The notes: a model not told the origin generated them from the letters alone. Counted from the stretch's first letter, positions 1 through 8,274 are shown. The stretch is 51,703 nt of DNA from Sulfoacidibacillus ferrooxidans (GCF_022606465.1 NZ_JALBUF010000012.1:1-51703); one strand, 5' to 3'. Program-made: numbers and translations.

Positions 1-63
1 AGCCCTCCAGCGCCGATGGTACTTGGACCGCAGGGTCCTGGGAGAGTAGGTCGTTGCCAGGCA
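1..63 (+). rRNA. rrf: 5S rRNA, 3' part only
   Basis: The first 63 bases match the 3' half of a Firmicutes 5S rRNA: the GGGAGAGTAGGTCGTTGCC stretch followed by the closing strand of the terminal stem (GCCAGGCA). The 5' part lies outside the window. A strong hairpin terminator follows 15 bases later, so this is the end of an rRNA operon. Confidence 0.93.
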
Positions 64-77
64 AGTGCACGATACGA

Positions 78-127
78 GAACGAGAGAGTCTAAGGTTATG
101 AAGCCCTAGACTCTCTCGTTCTTTTTT
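78..127 (+). terminator. rRNA operon terminator
   Basis: A perfect 15-base stem (78-92 with 107-121, sequence GAACGAGAGAGTCTA and its complement) has a 14-base loop and is followed directly by a run of T. This is an intrinsic terminator for the rrn operon. Confidence 0.92.
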
Positions 128-159
128 GCATGGGTATGAATCTTACTTTCAATTAGGTA

Positions 160-206
160 AAAACCATCACCATAGTATATACATCATCTATGGTGATGGT
201 TTTTTT
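160..206. terminator. Bidirectional terminator
   Basis: An inverted repeat (about 160-175 with 188-203, core ACCATCACCATAG) is flanked by A residues on the left and seven T residues on the right. It can end transcription from the rrn side and from the small minus-strand gene that stops at 205. Confidence 0.8.
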
Positions 207-456
207 ATTTACGTAAATCTTCTTCAACCTTTTGATCGATCTCTTCATCTGTCAGATCAAATTGTGATGAAAGATCACGAGCACGTCTTCGTTGTTCACG
301 ATAGTAATAATAAAGATCTTCGCGTGTGGGCTTTCTCTTCAAATGGGATGGTCGAAAAGCACGGAAAATAAGAAAACTAGCGATACTCGTAAGAATTAAC
401 ATCAAAATACTTATAAGCGGACTTCCAAACCCAAAACCAATAATCACATTTTTCAC
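205..456 (-). CDS. Small single-span membrane protein, unknown function
   Basis: This 83-residue protein has one hydrophobic segment at about residues 10-33. The tail is strongly charged, with an Arg/Tyr-rich stretch (YYYYREQRRRARD, about 49-61) and an acidic end. It therefore looks like a single-pass membrane protein with a cytosolic tail. A good ribosome site (AAGGTGA, 4 bases before ATG) supports the start. The gene stands alone between the rrn terminator and serA, and its stop codon sits in a bidirectional terminator. I do not recognise a family. Confidence 0.7.
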   Translation of the reverse strand: MKNVIIGFGFGSPLISILMLILTSIASFLIFRAFRPSHLKRKPTREDLYYYYREQRRRARDLSSQFDLTDEEIDQKVEEDLRK

Positions 457-501
457 CTTCAGTATGGGGGAGTACTCCTACTGAGTTACGCGTTGCTTGT
501 A

Positions 502-2097
502 TTAAGACTGGATAGGTAACTCTATATATAATACCCGATCCATGCCTACAGTATCTCGTATTTGTTTCAAATGCATCGCATCTACTTCACGATCCACACC
601 AAGAATCATCATGGCTTGACCGCCGTTTTCTTGACGGCTGACCTGCATGGATGCAATATTGACACCTGATTGACCAAGAATTCCACCAACGTGACCAATC
701 ATACCAGGTTGATCACGATGCCAAGTAAGAACCATAGCTTCACTTGGTGCAATATCCACAGAGTACTCATCCATTTGTATGATGTGCAATCCATGGCCTG
801 GAATGACTGTTCCTGCTACCGCAACTTTACTCTGATCGCCACTTAGTTGCACTTCTATCAGATTGGCATAAGTAGCATGCCGTGGTTGTTTTGTTTCTAT
901 GACCTCAATACCGATTTCCTCAGCAATCAAATTGGCACTAATTAAATGAACCTCTTCACGATAAAAATGAGTAAGAACACCTTTTAGAATCGATCTCGTT
1001 ATAGCATCAATAGGTTGCGTAATTGGTTCTCCAAAGTATTTGATTTGAACTTGTTGTACGCTACCACGAATGGTTTGAGCAGCCATACTTCCAATGATTT
1101 CACCTAACTGTACAAAGGGCTCTACCTTTTTACGGGCTTCTGCAGATAATGCAGGTAGGTTTACTGTATGTGGATAACTTTCTCCACGCAGTAAACGAAT
1201 GAGACCTACCGCAACGTCGACTGCAACATTGACTTGTGCCTCCACTGTCGACGCACCAAGATGTGGCGTAGCGATGACTTGAGGATAGCTTAAAAGGGGA
1301 TTTGCCATTGCTGGTTCCTCTTCATATACATCGAGTGCCGCTCCTGATACAACTCCTTCATCCAGTGCTCGAATGAGTGCAGCTTCGTCAATGATGCCAC
1401 CACGCGCGCAATTTAAAACCTTGACACCACGTTTCATCATAGCAAATTCTTTGTCGCTGATTAAGTGACGAGTATCCTTAGTTAACGGTGTGTGAACTGT
1501 AATAAAATCTGCCTTTTGAATAGTTTCATCAAGAGATGCTACTTGAATGCCTAATTTTTCTCCACGAGTTACACTTAAAAATGGATCATAAGCAATGACT
1601 TGCATACCAAATACTTGAGCACGCTTAGCTACTTCTGTTCCAATCCGCCCAAATCCTACGATTCCAAGTATTTTATCGCGCAATTCTACACCTGTAAAAA
1701 GTGTACGCTCCCATTTCCCTGATCGCAAGCTCGCATTTGCTTGGGGAATATGGCGAGCTAGTGCCAGCATCATTGAAAAGGTGAATTCTGCAGTTGTCAC
1801 GGTGTTACCATCAGGTGCATTGATAACAAGAATGCCAGCTTTTGTTGCTGCGCGGACATCAATATTGTCGACACCAACACCTGCACGACCGATCACGCGC
1901 AATTTTTTTCCAGCTAATATAACTTCTTTCGTTACTTTTGTTTGACTACGGACAAGGAGTGCATCAAATTCGGCAATCACGTGAACTAATTCTCCTGCGG
2001 AAATACCTACTTTTTCAACTATCTCGAAATCTCCTGCAGCATATAATTCATGTAACCCTTGCTCGGAAATTGGATCAGTTACGAGTATTCTCTGCAT
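502..2097 (-). CDS. serA: D-3-phosphoglycerate dehydrogenase
   Basis: SerA oxidises 3-phosphoglycerate to 3-phosphohydroxypyruvate with NAD, the first step of serine synthesis in the cytosol. The 531-residue length fits the long bacterial form. It has an N-terminal substrate and NAD-binding region with GIVGFGRIG (about residue 147), the RAGVGVDNID substrate-loop motif and the EEEPAMANPLL segment. The intervening ASB domain and a C-terminal ACT domain (about 455-531) follow; the ACT domain is the usual site of serine feedback. I chose ATG at 2097 because GGAGGT lies 8 bases upstream. A longer reading from 2121 has no such site. The start overlaps the end of the aminotransferase gene by 23 bases, so the two are co-transcribed from the T-box promoter. 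Confidence 0.95.
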   Translation of the reverse strand: MQRILVTDPISEQGLHELYAAGDFEIVEKVGISAGELVHVIAEFDALLVRSQTKVTKEVILAGKKLRVIGRAGVGVDNIDVRAATKAGILVINAPDGNTVTTAEFTFSMMLALARHIPQANASLRSGKWERTLFTGVELRDKILGIVGFGRIGTEVAKRAQVFGMQVIAYDPFLSVTRGEKLGIQVASLDETIQKADFITVHTPLTKDTRHLISDKEFAMMKRGVKVLNCARGGIIDEAALIRALDEGVVSGAALDVYEEEPAMANPLLSYPQVIATPHLGASTVEAQVNVAVDVAVGLIRLLRGESYPHTVNLPALSAEARKKVEPFVQLGEIIGSMAAQTIRGSVQQVQIKYFGEPITQPIDAITRSILKGVLTHFYREEVHLISANLIAEEIGIEVIETKQPRHATYANLIEVQLSGDQSKVAVAGTVIPGHGLHIIQMDEYSVDIAPSEAMVLTWHRDQPGMIGHVGGILGQSGVNIASMQVSRQENGGQAMMILGVDREVDAMHLKQIRDTVGMDRVLYIELPIQS

Positions 2098-3235
2098 GTA
2101 CATATACCTCCGCTGCAGCACCTACACCAGTGCCAAGTGTAATATCATAACCTGTTTTTACTAATGCAATTTCAAGAGTAGCTAAACATTGCAATACATC
2201 GCTTGCATCAACATAACCCATATGGCCTATGCGAATAATTTTTCCTGCAAGTTGCTTTTGACCGCCTGCAACTGCTAAGTGAAGATCGTTTTTCATAATT
2301 TTACGTACTTCATCAGCATGATTTACAAATACAGTTGTTACAGTGTGACTTGCCATATGGTCATCTTCAACCATAAGGGTTAGACCCAGTGCTCGTATTC
2401 CTGCACGCGTCATATCACGCAATAAACGGTGGCGGTCCTGCGTTTTCTGTAATCCTTCAGCTAGAATCATGGATACGGATTGGCGTAATCCATAAATCAA
2501 GCTAACAGGTGGTGTCCAAGGTGTTGTTGATGCACTTATATCCTTCTGATATCGCCGTAAATCAAAATAAAAAGAACGTGCTGCTGGACCCTCTTTCATC
2601 CGTTCAATGGCACGTGGTCCCATTGCTACAAGTGCCAATCCAGGTGGTAATCCTAGTGCCTTTTGAGAACCCGTAACGACTATATCTACATGCCACTCAT
2701 CCATTAGTAATGGGGAGCCAACAAAAGAACTCACAGCATCGACAATGAGATAGGCTCCATGTTCATGAGTGACTCGGGCAATCTCTTTTACATCATTTAA
2801 TACTCCCGTGGAAGTCTCGCAGTGTGTCAGTAAAACGACTTGAATATCAGGATACTGCTGTAAAGTTTCAACGATCTCTTGTACATTTGCTGATGTGCCC
2901 CACTCGCAATTCATCGTGAGAACTTCAGATTCTGTCCGACGTGCAATGTCAGTAAAGCGATCGCCAAAGTTTCCAGTAGAAATTGCCAGCACACGATCAC
3001 CTTGCTGAACCATACTATAAACCGCCGCTTCTAACCCAGCCGTACCTGTACCCGCGATGACAGCAACGTCACCAGAAGTTTGGAATAATTCGCGTAAATT
3101 CTCTTGCACCTCTTTAAAAAGTGTAGAAAAATCGCCACTTCGATGTCCTATCATCGAGTGCGTCATCGCTCTCGTTACTTCAGGCGGCACAGGTGTTGGA
3201 CCCGGAATCCGTAAAACTGTTTTTTCATCAAACAT
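2075..3235 (-). CDS. Class V aminotransferase, probably phosphoserine or serine-glyoxylate type
   Basis: This is a PLP-dependent aminotransferase of fold type I, class V, related to the alanine-glyoxylate and serine-pyruvate enzymes (386 residues). The opening motif IPGPTPVPPEV, the SHRSGDF-like HRSGDF segment, the DAVSS aspartate motif and the PLP lysine in TGSQKALGLPPGL are all visible. It is transcribed with serA behind a serine-type T-box. The most likely role is therefore conversion of 3-phosphohydroxypyruvate to phosphoserine, replacing SerC, as inferred for similar pairs elsewhere. That assignment rests on context. The start at 3235 is preferred because GGGAG lies 8 bases upstream; the in-frame ATG at 3250 has no ribosome site. 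No serB-type phosphatase is in the window. Confidence 0.9.
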   Translation of the reverse strand: MFDEKTVLRIPGPTPVPPEVTRAMTHSMIGHRSGDFSTLFKEVQENLRELFQTSGDVAVIAGTGTAGLEAAVYSMVQQGDRVLAISTGNFGDRFTDIARRTESEVLTMNCEWGTSANVQEIVETLQQYPDIQVVLLTHCETSTGVLNDVKEIARVTHEHGAYLIVDAVSSFVGSPLLMDEWHVDIVVTGSQKALGLPPGLALVAMGPRAIERMKEGPAARSFYFDLRRYQKDISASTTPWTPPVSLIYGLRQSVSMILAEGLQKTQDRHRLLRDMTRAGIRALGLTLMVEDDHMASHTVTTVFVNHADEVRKIMKNDLHLAVAGGQKQLAGKIIRIGHMGYVDASDVLQCLATLEIALVKTGYDITLGTGVGAAAEVYVHAENTRN

Positions 3236-3267
3236 ATTCTCCACTCCCATTTTTTAGTGTATAACAC

Positions 3268-3306
3268 AAAACCGCTTGCCCCCTTCTATGCAAAGGGGCA
3301 AGCGGT
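3268..3306 (-). terminator. T-box regulated terminator
   Basis: The hairpin arms ACCGCTTGCCCC and GGGGCAAGCGGT on the minus strand are followed by TTTTG. The 5' arm follows the T-box antiterminator sequence, as expected for the regulated terminator. Confidence 0.88.
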
Positions 3307-3552
3307 CAATACGCCTGCGGTACCACCCAAAGTCCTGATCGCTTTACAGCGTTCAGCTCAGTCAGTTCTTGTATAAAGAACTGTGACCGATAACGAGGTC
3401 AACGTAACCAGCTACTAGTGTATAAGTACACGTTCACCATTCACTCTGGAATGCTATCGAACTACGTTTTGTCACTGACTCGCACCATCCGTCAGTTCTC
3501 TTTGCACATCCCGCAGACTTGTTTCCATCATCGTTTTAGTAATATGGAATTT
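3268..3552 (-). promoter_or_regulatory. T-box leader, probably serine-specific
   Basis: On the minus strand the hallmark T-box sequence GGGTGGTACCGCAGG lies at 3328-3314. Upstream is the stem I distal loop GGATGGTGCGAGTCAG (about 3489-3474). Downstream is a GC-rich terminator (3306-3271, arms CCGCTTGCCCC and its complement) ending in TTTTG. The best specifier candidate is AGC (Ser) at 3455-3453, before ATTCCAGAGTG in the expected 3' side of stem I. Uncharged tRNA-Ser would stabilise the antiterminator and switch on the aminotransferase-serA operon. The T-box class is clear from sequence; the specifier was placed by eye. Confidence 0.92.
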
Positions 3553-3557
3553 GTCAG

Positions 3558-3587
3558 AGAATACTACATAAACACTCTATCCGTCAA
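3558..3587 (-). promoter_or_regulatory. Promoter of the T-box-aminotransferase-serA operon
   Basis: TTGACG (3587-3582) and TATTCT (3563-3558) are separated by 18 bases on the minus strand. This places a transcription start just upstream of the T-box stem I. The -35 box lies only 16 bases from the ATG of the divergent sirtuin gene. Confidence 0.65.
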
Positions 3588-3602
3588 GGGGGAATTATAA
3601 AG

Positions 3603-4277
3603 ATGAATCCTCATCCACCTTTACTATCTCAAAAAAAGGATATATTAAAAGCGATTCAGATGGCTAAACGTCCATTAGCAATCACTGGTGCAGGGATTAG
3701 CACAGCAAGTGGACTACCAACTATTGATGCTAAATGGCAGGGCCATTCTCTACAAGAATTATTTAAACTTAAGCACGCCCATCGGCATATAAAGGAGTAC
3801 CAAAACGCCTACCGTGAGATGCTACAAGCCTGGATAGCAGCCGAGCCTAATCAAGCACACCTAATCCTAGCCATATCCAACTTTACAATTATTACTCAAA
3901 ATATAGATGGACTTCATCACCGTGCAAAATCTTTCGATGTCATTGAATTACATGGTGCTCTTACGCGTTGGCGTTGTCACGGATGCCGTTCTCTATATCA
4001 AGCGCGTACACTTATCAATGGATCGATGGAGTGCGAAGCTTGCGGGAACATCCTATGGCCCGATATTGTATTTGAAGGTGAATATGTATATCAGCTGGCT
4101 AAAGCTATTCAATGGACCAACAACTGTGATTTGTTGTTTATTGTAGGTACACAACTGCAAATGAACCCGATTGCAAAGTTGGTTGAGATCGCATTGCGAA
4201 ATCATATACCCATTGTTTGCTTTAATCGTGATGCAGAGCAAATGTTACCGCATTATCTAACAATATCACGATGTTGA
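3603..4277 (+). CDS. Sir2-family NAD-dependent deacylase, divergent cofactor loop
   Basis: This sirtuin of 224 residues has GAGIS (29-33), TQNID (98-102), the catalytic His in ELHG (118) and two zinc Cys pairs (125/128 and 144/147). It also has the late VGTQLQMNPI motif. Sirtuins remove acyl groups from lysine using NAD. It is oddly altered just after GAGIS: the usual SGIPDFR cofactor-loop motif is replaced by SGLPTIDAKWQG, so the conserved Phe-Arg pair is missing. The activity could therefore be changed. The ribosome site is AAGGGGG about 9 bases before ATG. It is divergent from the serine operon, and its stop overlaps the convergent gene at 4266 by 12 bases. Confidence 0.85.
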   Translation: MNPHPPLLSQKKDILKAIQMAKRPLAITGAGISTASGLPTIDAKWQGHSLQELFKLKHAHRHIKEYQNAYREMLQAWIAAEPNQAHLILAISNFTIITQNIDGLHHRAKSFDVIELHGALTRWRCHGCRSLYQARTLINGSMECEACGNILWPDIVFEGEYVYQLAKAIQWTNNCDLLFIVGTQLQMNPIAKLVEIALRNHIPIVCFNRDAEQMLPHYLTISRC

Positions 4278-4577
4278 CTGAGTGATTAATTTTTGATATA
4301 TGCGCTGAGCAAAATCGTACACTGATTCGGTAGGAAATGCTGATTCTTGAATAATCAAATCCATATATTTCATGAAGATAATTCTTGCTTCTTCTAGATC
4401 TGAACAAAAGATAGCAGGTGCTTCAAAATCTTCTTGCGCGTCAAAAACGTAAATGGCATATGTTTGATCCTGATGATGAAGGTCTAAATCGAGGGTTCGC
4501 AATTCGCCTTCTACTACTTTTGAAAGCACAATACGCTCCATTAATGTTCGTGCATTGCGCATTAGAACACCATCCAT
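4266..4577 (-). CDS. Hypothetical protein, 103 residues
   Basis: This small acidic protein has no signal peptide, membrane segment or Cys motif. A mixed alpha/beta character is suggested by RTLDLDLHHQDQTYAIYVFD followed by helical stretches. I do not recognise a family. The start is uncertain: ATG at 4577 has no clear ribosome site, while an in-frame ATG at 4562 has a weak GGATGG upstream. The tail overlaps the convergent sirtuin gene by 12 bases, which would make antisense transcripts possible at the junction. Coding is supported mainly by the uninterrupted frame filling the gap between sirtuin and aminopeptidase genes. Confidence 0.55.
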   Translation of the reverse strand: MDGVLMRNARTLMERIVLSKVVEGELRTLDLDLHHQDQTYAIYVFDAQEDFEAPAIFCSDLEEARIIFMKYMDLIIQESAFPTESVYDFAQRIYQKLITQSTS

Positions 4578-4691
4578 TCGTCATGCATAGAAAATAAAAG
4601 TATACCACGGAAAACAGAATCTTAAAAAGTTCGTGAGTACAGTTTAAAAAAGGAGTATACTTATTATATCTATTTTTTGAGGAGTGATCTA

Positions 4692-6080
4692 ATGAAAGTG
4701 ACTTTACGCCATACTCATGCTTCATCATGCACAGGAACCATCGGGTTTGTCACTGAACAAACTTTAGAATTTCAAGGTATTTCCTTATCTAAACGCCATC
4801 AAAAATTAGGTACTGTAACAACATTTACCGAACTTATTCTTGTAGGACTTGGCGATGCCTCTAAAGTAGATGCGGATAGCCTTCGTGCTGCTGCAGGACA
4901 AGCGTTACGGGAAGCAAATAAGGAGGAGTTTGGAGAAGTTGAGTTGATTTTACCAAACCTTCTTAGCGCTCATATAGAAGCGCAGGCTATTACTGAGGGA
5001 GCTCTTCTTGGTACATATCAATTTGATAAGTATAAAGCACATAAAAAACCAAATTCTGTTCACGAATTAGCTTTGCTCACTGAGAAAGACGTCACTTCTA
5101 GTATTGAAATTGGCAGCATTTATGCACATGCCACTGTACTCGCACGTGATCTAGCCAATGAACCACCTAATCTATTGCGGCCCAGTACGTTAGCTGATTT
5201 TGTAACTGCACATTTTGAAAAAACTAAAGCTACTGTAAAAGTTTTTCAGGGTGATCAACTTGTAGATGAACAAATGGTTGGCGTTCTCACTGTTGGAAAG
5301 GGTAGTGATCATAAACCTCGATTTATTGAAATTCATTACACAAGTGATGCATCAAAACCGCTTGTTGCTTTAGTTGGCAAAGGCATTACCTTTGATACAG
5401 GTGGCGTCAGTTTGAAAAGTGGTCGCGACATTAGTGACATGCGGATGGATATGGCGGGAGCCGCAGCTGTAATCGGTGCTTTAGATGCTCTGGTCGCAGC
5501 CAACATTCCGTGTAATGTGGTCGGTCTCATCGCATCAGCGGAAAACATTCCTGATGCAGGTTCGATGTTGCCAGGAGAATTGATCCAGTATCCAAATGGC
5601 GTCTCTGTTCAAGTGGCTAACACAGATGCAGAAGGAAGGCTTGTTCTTGCAGATGCACTTATTCGGGCGATGAAAATGAAAGCCGAATATACTGTGGATA
5701 TTGCAACTCTTACAGGAGCTGCAGCAGCTGCTTTAGGAACAAAGTATGCGGCTCTCTTTGGCACAGATTCTCTAGTTGACACACTTCTTGATGCAGGTTC
5801 TGTTACAGGAGATGGGTTATGGAGAATGCCTTTAATTGAAGAGTACAATGATCAATTAAAAAGCACGTATGCTGATATTTCTAACATTGGGAAAGGAAAA
5901 GGTGGAGCCATTACGGCAGCTTTATTCTTGCAACACTTTGTCACAGAAAATGCACAGTGGGCTCACATTGATATGGCAGGTCCAATGGAAGCTGATTCTA
6001 CGTCAGGATACAAACCAGCCGGAGCTACAGGATTTGGTGCGCGCGTTTTGGCGGAAGCTACCATTTTGCTTTCCAAATGA
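4692..6080 (+). CDS. pepA: Leucyl aminopeptidase, M17 family
   Basis: This is a cytosolic two-metal exopeptidase that releases N-terminal amino acids. The 462-residue protein has a short N-terminal domain (about 1-150) and the M17 catalytic domain. The active-site segments GKGITFDTGG and MDMAGAAAV and the family signature NTDAEGRLVLADAL are visible, and the TLTGAAAAALG segment follows. I placed the start at ATG 4692, where GGAG lies 7 bases upstream; an in-frame reading from 4677 would start inside the ribosome site. The gene stands alone on the plus strand. Downstream there is only a weak hairpin before the next promoter. Confidence 0.94.
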   Translation: MKVTLRHTHASSCTGTIGFVTEQTLEFQGISLSKRHQKLGTVTTFTELILVGLGDASKVDADSLRAAAGQALREANKEEFGEVELILPNLLSAHIEAQAITEGALLGTYQFDKYKAHKKPNSVHELALLTEKDVTSSIEIGSIYAHATVLARDLANEPPNLLRPSTLADFVTAHFEKTKATVKVFQGDQLVDEQMVGVLTVGKGSDHKPRFIEIHYTSDASKPLVALVGKGITFDTGGVSLKSGRDISDMRMDMAGAAAVIGALDALVAANIPCNVVGLIASAENIPDAGSMLPGELIQYPNGVSVQVANTDAEGRLVLADALIRAMKMKAEYTVDIATLTGAAAAALGTKYAALFGTDSLVDTLLDAGSVTGDGLWRMPLIEEYNDQLKSTYADISNIGKGKGGAITAALFLQHFVTENAQWAHIDMAGPMEADSTSGYKPAGATGFGARVLAEATILLSK

Positions 6081-6168
6081 TTGAATAACGCTTCTTGTTC
6101 ATGTCATAGTGGGACAAGTTTCAAACAAGTCCACAAAATTTTTACTCCCATATGACTGAGTTTTACGT

Positions 6169-6174
6169 TATACT
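6169..6174 (+). promoter_or_regulatory. Possible -10 element for the 6271 gene
   Basis: TATACT occurs about 95 bases before the gene at 6271, in an AT-rich stretch. No good -35 box is visible at the right spacing, so this is a weak call. If it is used, the leader hairpin at 6207-6246 lies in the transcript. Confidence 0.35.
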
Positions 6175-6206
6175 ACGGATAAGCTTATGATTGTTTCAAA
6201 ACGAGA

Positions 6207-6250
6207 GAATGCCCCCTAATCCGGTTGGTTACCAAAGGGGGCATTCCTTG
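6207..6250 (+). other. Strong leader hairpin, possible attenuator or terminator
   Basis: A perfect 10-base stem (GAATGCCCCC with GGGGGCATTC, 6207-6216 and 6237-6246) encloses a 20-base loop that itself contains GGTTGGTTACC. A short, broken T run (CTTGTTGT) follows. The ribosome site AAAGGAGG of the next gene lies only about 10 bases further on. The hairpin could terminate pepA transcription or form a regulated leader. Confidence 0.55.
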
Positions 6251-6270
6251 TTGTACAAAGGAGGCAAATC

Positions 6271-6630
6271 ATGCATTACGCCTTGGTGACTGAACATAGC
6301 AGAAAATCTCGAGCTGCAAAAAATGTATTTGATTTTATGCGCACAAAAAGTGAGATCCAACAGACGACTATTGATGCTATTGATGAAGGACCTGCTTTAT
6401 CTGGCTTTCACGTGCCTGTAGTTGACCGTGCACGTGTGGTTAGTTTGCGTTTTCACGATGAACACTTAAGCCCATACTTTAAAACCAATATGAACCTTTT
6501 TCATCTCCTTATGATTGATGAAGAGACTGATGTCTCTGTTTTCAAAACGGAAGACGGTGTGTTATTTGTTTTTGAAGGGATTCCAGAAAATCCATTGCGA
6601 GCAGGACAAAGTGGTCATGATATGCGATAA
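6271..6630 (+). CDS. Hypothetical protein, 119 residues
   Basis: This small soluble protein has no cysteines, signal peptide or membrane segment. The C-terminal half alternates hydrophobic strands (LLMIDEETDVSVFKTED then GVLFVFEGIP). An excellent ribosome site, AAAGGAGG, lies 7 bases before ATG. A strong hairpin in the leader suggests regulated expression. Its last 16 bases overlap the convergent PrsW-like gene. I do not recognise a family. Confidence 0.7.
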   Translation: MHYALVTEHSRKSRAAKNVFDFMRTKSEIQQTTIDAIDEGPALSGFHVPVVDRARVVSLRFHDEHLSPYFKTNMNLFHLLMIDEETDVSVFKTEDGVLFVFEGIPENPLRAGQSGHDMR

Positions 6631-7280
6631 GGTATTTTCCACTGCAATAAGGGATAACTTCGCATATAGGCAAAACGGACAAGCCACATCAAATACAGGA
6701 TGAGTAAAATATTTGCAAAGTAACTCTCGGCCATGGCAAATGTATCATAAAGACCGTGCAATAATGCAGGAACAACAAAAGCAGGCCATATGGGTGCCTC
6801 TTCAAATTTGGCGCGACTAAAATAAGTACCCATCACGATGCCAAATAATGCGTGTGCTGGGACAGCTGTAAATGCGCGTACAAATGCAGTAGCAAGCCCA
6901 GAACTTAACACATACATGATATTTTCTATGGTGGCAAACCCAAGACCGATTGCTACTGCATACACAACACCGTCATAAGGCTCATTGAAAAATGATTTCG
7001 GATACACTAATCGGCGAAATGCGATCGCTTTTAAAGATTCTTCAACGGCGCCAGCAATAAAAAAGGCTGTGATCAGCGTGGCCAAGAATCCAGTTTGCGG
7101 CTCAGATGTTTGGCTGTATAGATCAAGTAAATATTTTTCTGCAAATGCTGCAGGAAGAACAATAAGCATGCCAACAAAATAAAGTAAAAACACAAATTGC
7201 GGCTTTTCTCGTTGTCGATCTGCTCTATAGATGACGGCTAAGAATAACAACGCTGGAATGATTGCAGCCAGTAATAACAT
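6615..7280 (-). CDS. prsW: PrsW-family intramembrane metalloprotease
   Basis: This is an integral membrane protein of 221 residues with about seven hydrophobic segments. It carries the PrsW/CPBP-type residues: EE at 80-81 (AVEESLKA), EN at 119-120 (TIENIMY), H143 (PAHALFG) and H175 (LLHGLYD). In B. subtilis, PrsW makes the first cut in the anti-sigma factor RsiW, releasing SigW under envelope stress. No RsiW/SigW pair is in this window, so the substrate is unknown here. The ribosome site AAAGGAGG lies 8 bases before ATG. It converges on, and overlaps by 16 bases, the 119-residue gene. In B. subtilis prsW sits beside sleB; here it is about 19 kb away. Confidence 0.87.
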   Translation of the reverse strand: MLLLAAIIPALLFLAVIYRADRQREKPQFVFLLYFVGMLIVLPAAFAEKYLLDLYSQTSEPQTGFLATLITAFFIAGAVEESLKAIAFRRLVYPKSFFNEPYDGVVYAVAIGLGFATIENIMYVLSSGLATAFVRAFTAVPAHALFGIVMGTYFSRAKFEEAPIWPAFVVPALLHGLYDTFAMAESYFANILLILYLMWLVRFAYMRSYPLLQWKIPYRIS

Positions 7281-7388
7281 GTTAGCTGTCCTCCTTTATC
7301 ACCATACCTAATAGCATGACCTGTCGCCAACACATTGTTGCATGGTTTACATGAGATCAATGACACATTATTTTAGGAGCTGGATATA

Positions 7389-8183
7389 TTGAAAGGTTTT
7401 TCTAATGGACTTACTCACTTTGTTCAAGAGCCAATCCAATATAACTGGATGTTAGGAGACGAAGAAACAAGGATGAATGAGTGGATAGGGGAAACCGTTC
7501 ATCTTCGTTTTCTTGGAGAAAAACAATGTATCGTATGTGGTCGAAAAGTTAATAAACTATATCAAAATGGGTATTGTTATCCATGTGTTACAACTCTTGC
7601 GGAAACAGATCTGTGTATTGTAAAGCCACATGAATGTCATTTCGCACTTGGAACATGCCGTGATGAATCATTTGCTGCTACACACTGTATGATACCTCAT
7701 TATGTTTACCTAGCAGTTAGTAGTCAGGTCAAAGTGGGTTTAACTAGAAAACATCGTGAATGGACGCGGTGGATTGATCAAGGTGCAGTGAAATCAATGT
7801 TGATCGCGGAATTACCGACACGTCTTTTGGCGGGACAATTTGAAATGGAAGTGGCCAAAGAATTACCAGATAAAACGGACTGGCGCAAACTGATTCAAGG
7901 TATCTCAGCAGATGTAAACTTAGAGCAAGTCGCTACAGAAGTACGTGAACGTCTTCCAGAAGAGTGGAAACGATACTTATTAAGCGATATGACAGTCAAT
8001 GATTTTGTTTATCCTATTGGTTCAGATGTCACTCCTAAGGCGCGATCGCTATCTCTTGAAAAGCAAGAAATCGAAAGTGTACTGCTTGGCATTCGCGGTC
8101 AGTACTTATTGTTTGAAGAAGGTGGAGTGAATGTAAAGAAGCATGCTGGGATGTTGCTTGAGGCTACCCTAGCTACATCGTAA
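7389..8183 (+). CDS. DUF2797 family protein
   Basis: This 264-residue soluble protein resembles the DUF2797 family, whose function is not established. It has a Cys cluster near the N-terminus (CIVCG then CYPC, about residues 48-76), likely a zinc site. Then come the CHFALGTCRDE and THCMIPHYVYLAVSSQVKVG-type family segments and the conserved TRWIDQGA stretch. The start is TTG at 7389, with AGGAG 9 bases upstream. The following genes on the same strand are small and could be co-transcribed, but more than 90 bases separate them. Confidence 0.82.
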   Translation: MKGFSNGLTHFVQEPIQYNWMLGDEETRMNEWIGETVHLRFLGEKQCIVCGRKVNKLYQNGYCYPCVTTLAETDLCIVKPHECHFALGTCRDESFAATHCMIPHYVYLAVSSQVKVGLTRKHREWTRWIDQGAVKSMLIAELPTRLLAGQFEMEVAKELPDKTDWRKLIQGISADVNLEQVATEVRERLPEEWKRYLLSDMTVNDFVYPIGSDVTPKARSLSLEKQEIESVLLGIRGQYLLFEEGGVNVKKHAGMLLEATLATS

Positions 8184-8274
8184 TGCCATGAAAATATTGG
8201 GATATACATGTCTCGATGACTCTTCGGGTACACTGTGCATGACCTTACAACCATGAAAATGGAGGAGGGTATGC

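Noticed and set aside
3418-3600. Open frame of 60 codons on the plus strand
   Set aside because: It lies wholly antisense to the T-box leader and has no ribosome site.
6109-6145. Terminator directly after pepA
   Set aside because: Only a 5-base stem with a bulge precedes ATTTTT; possible but too weak to list as a feature.
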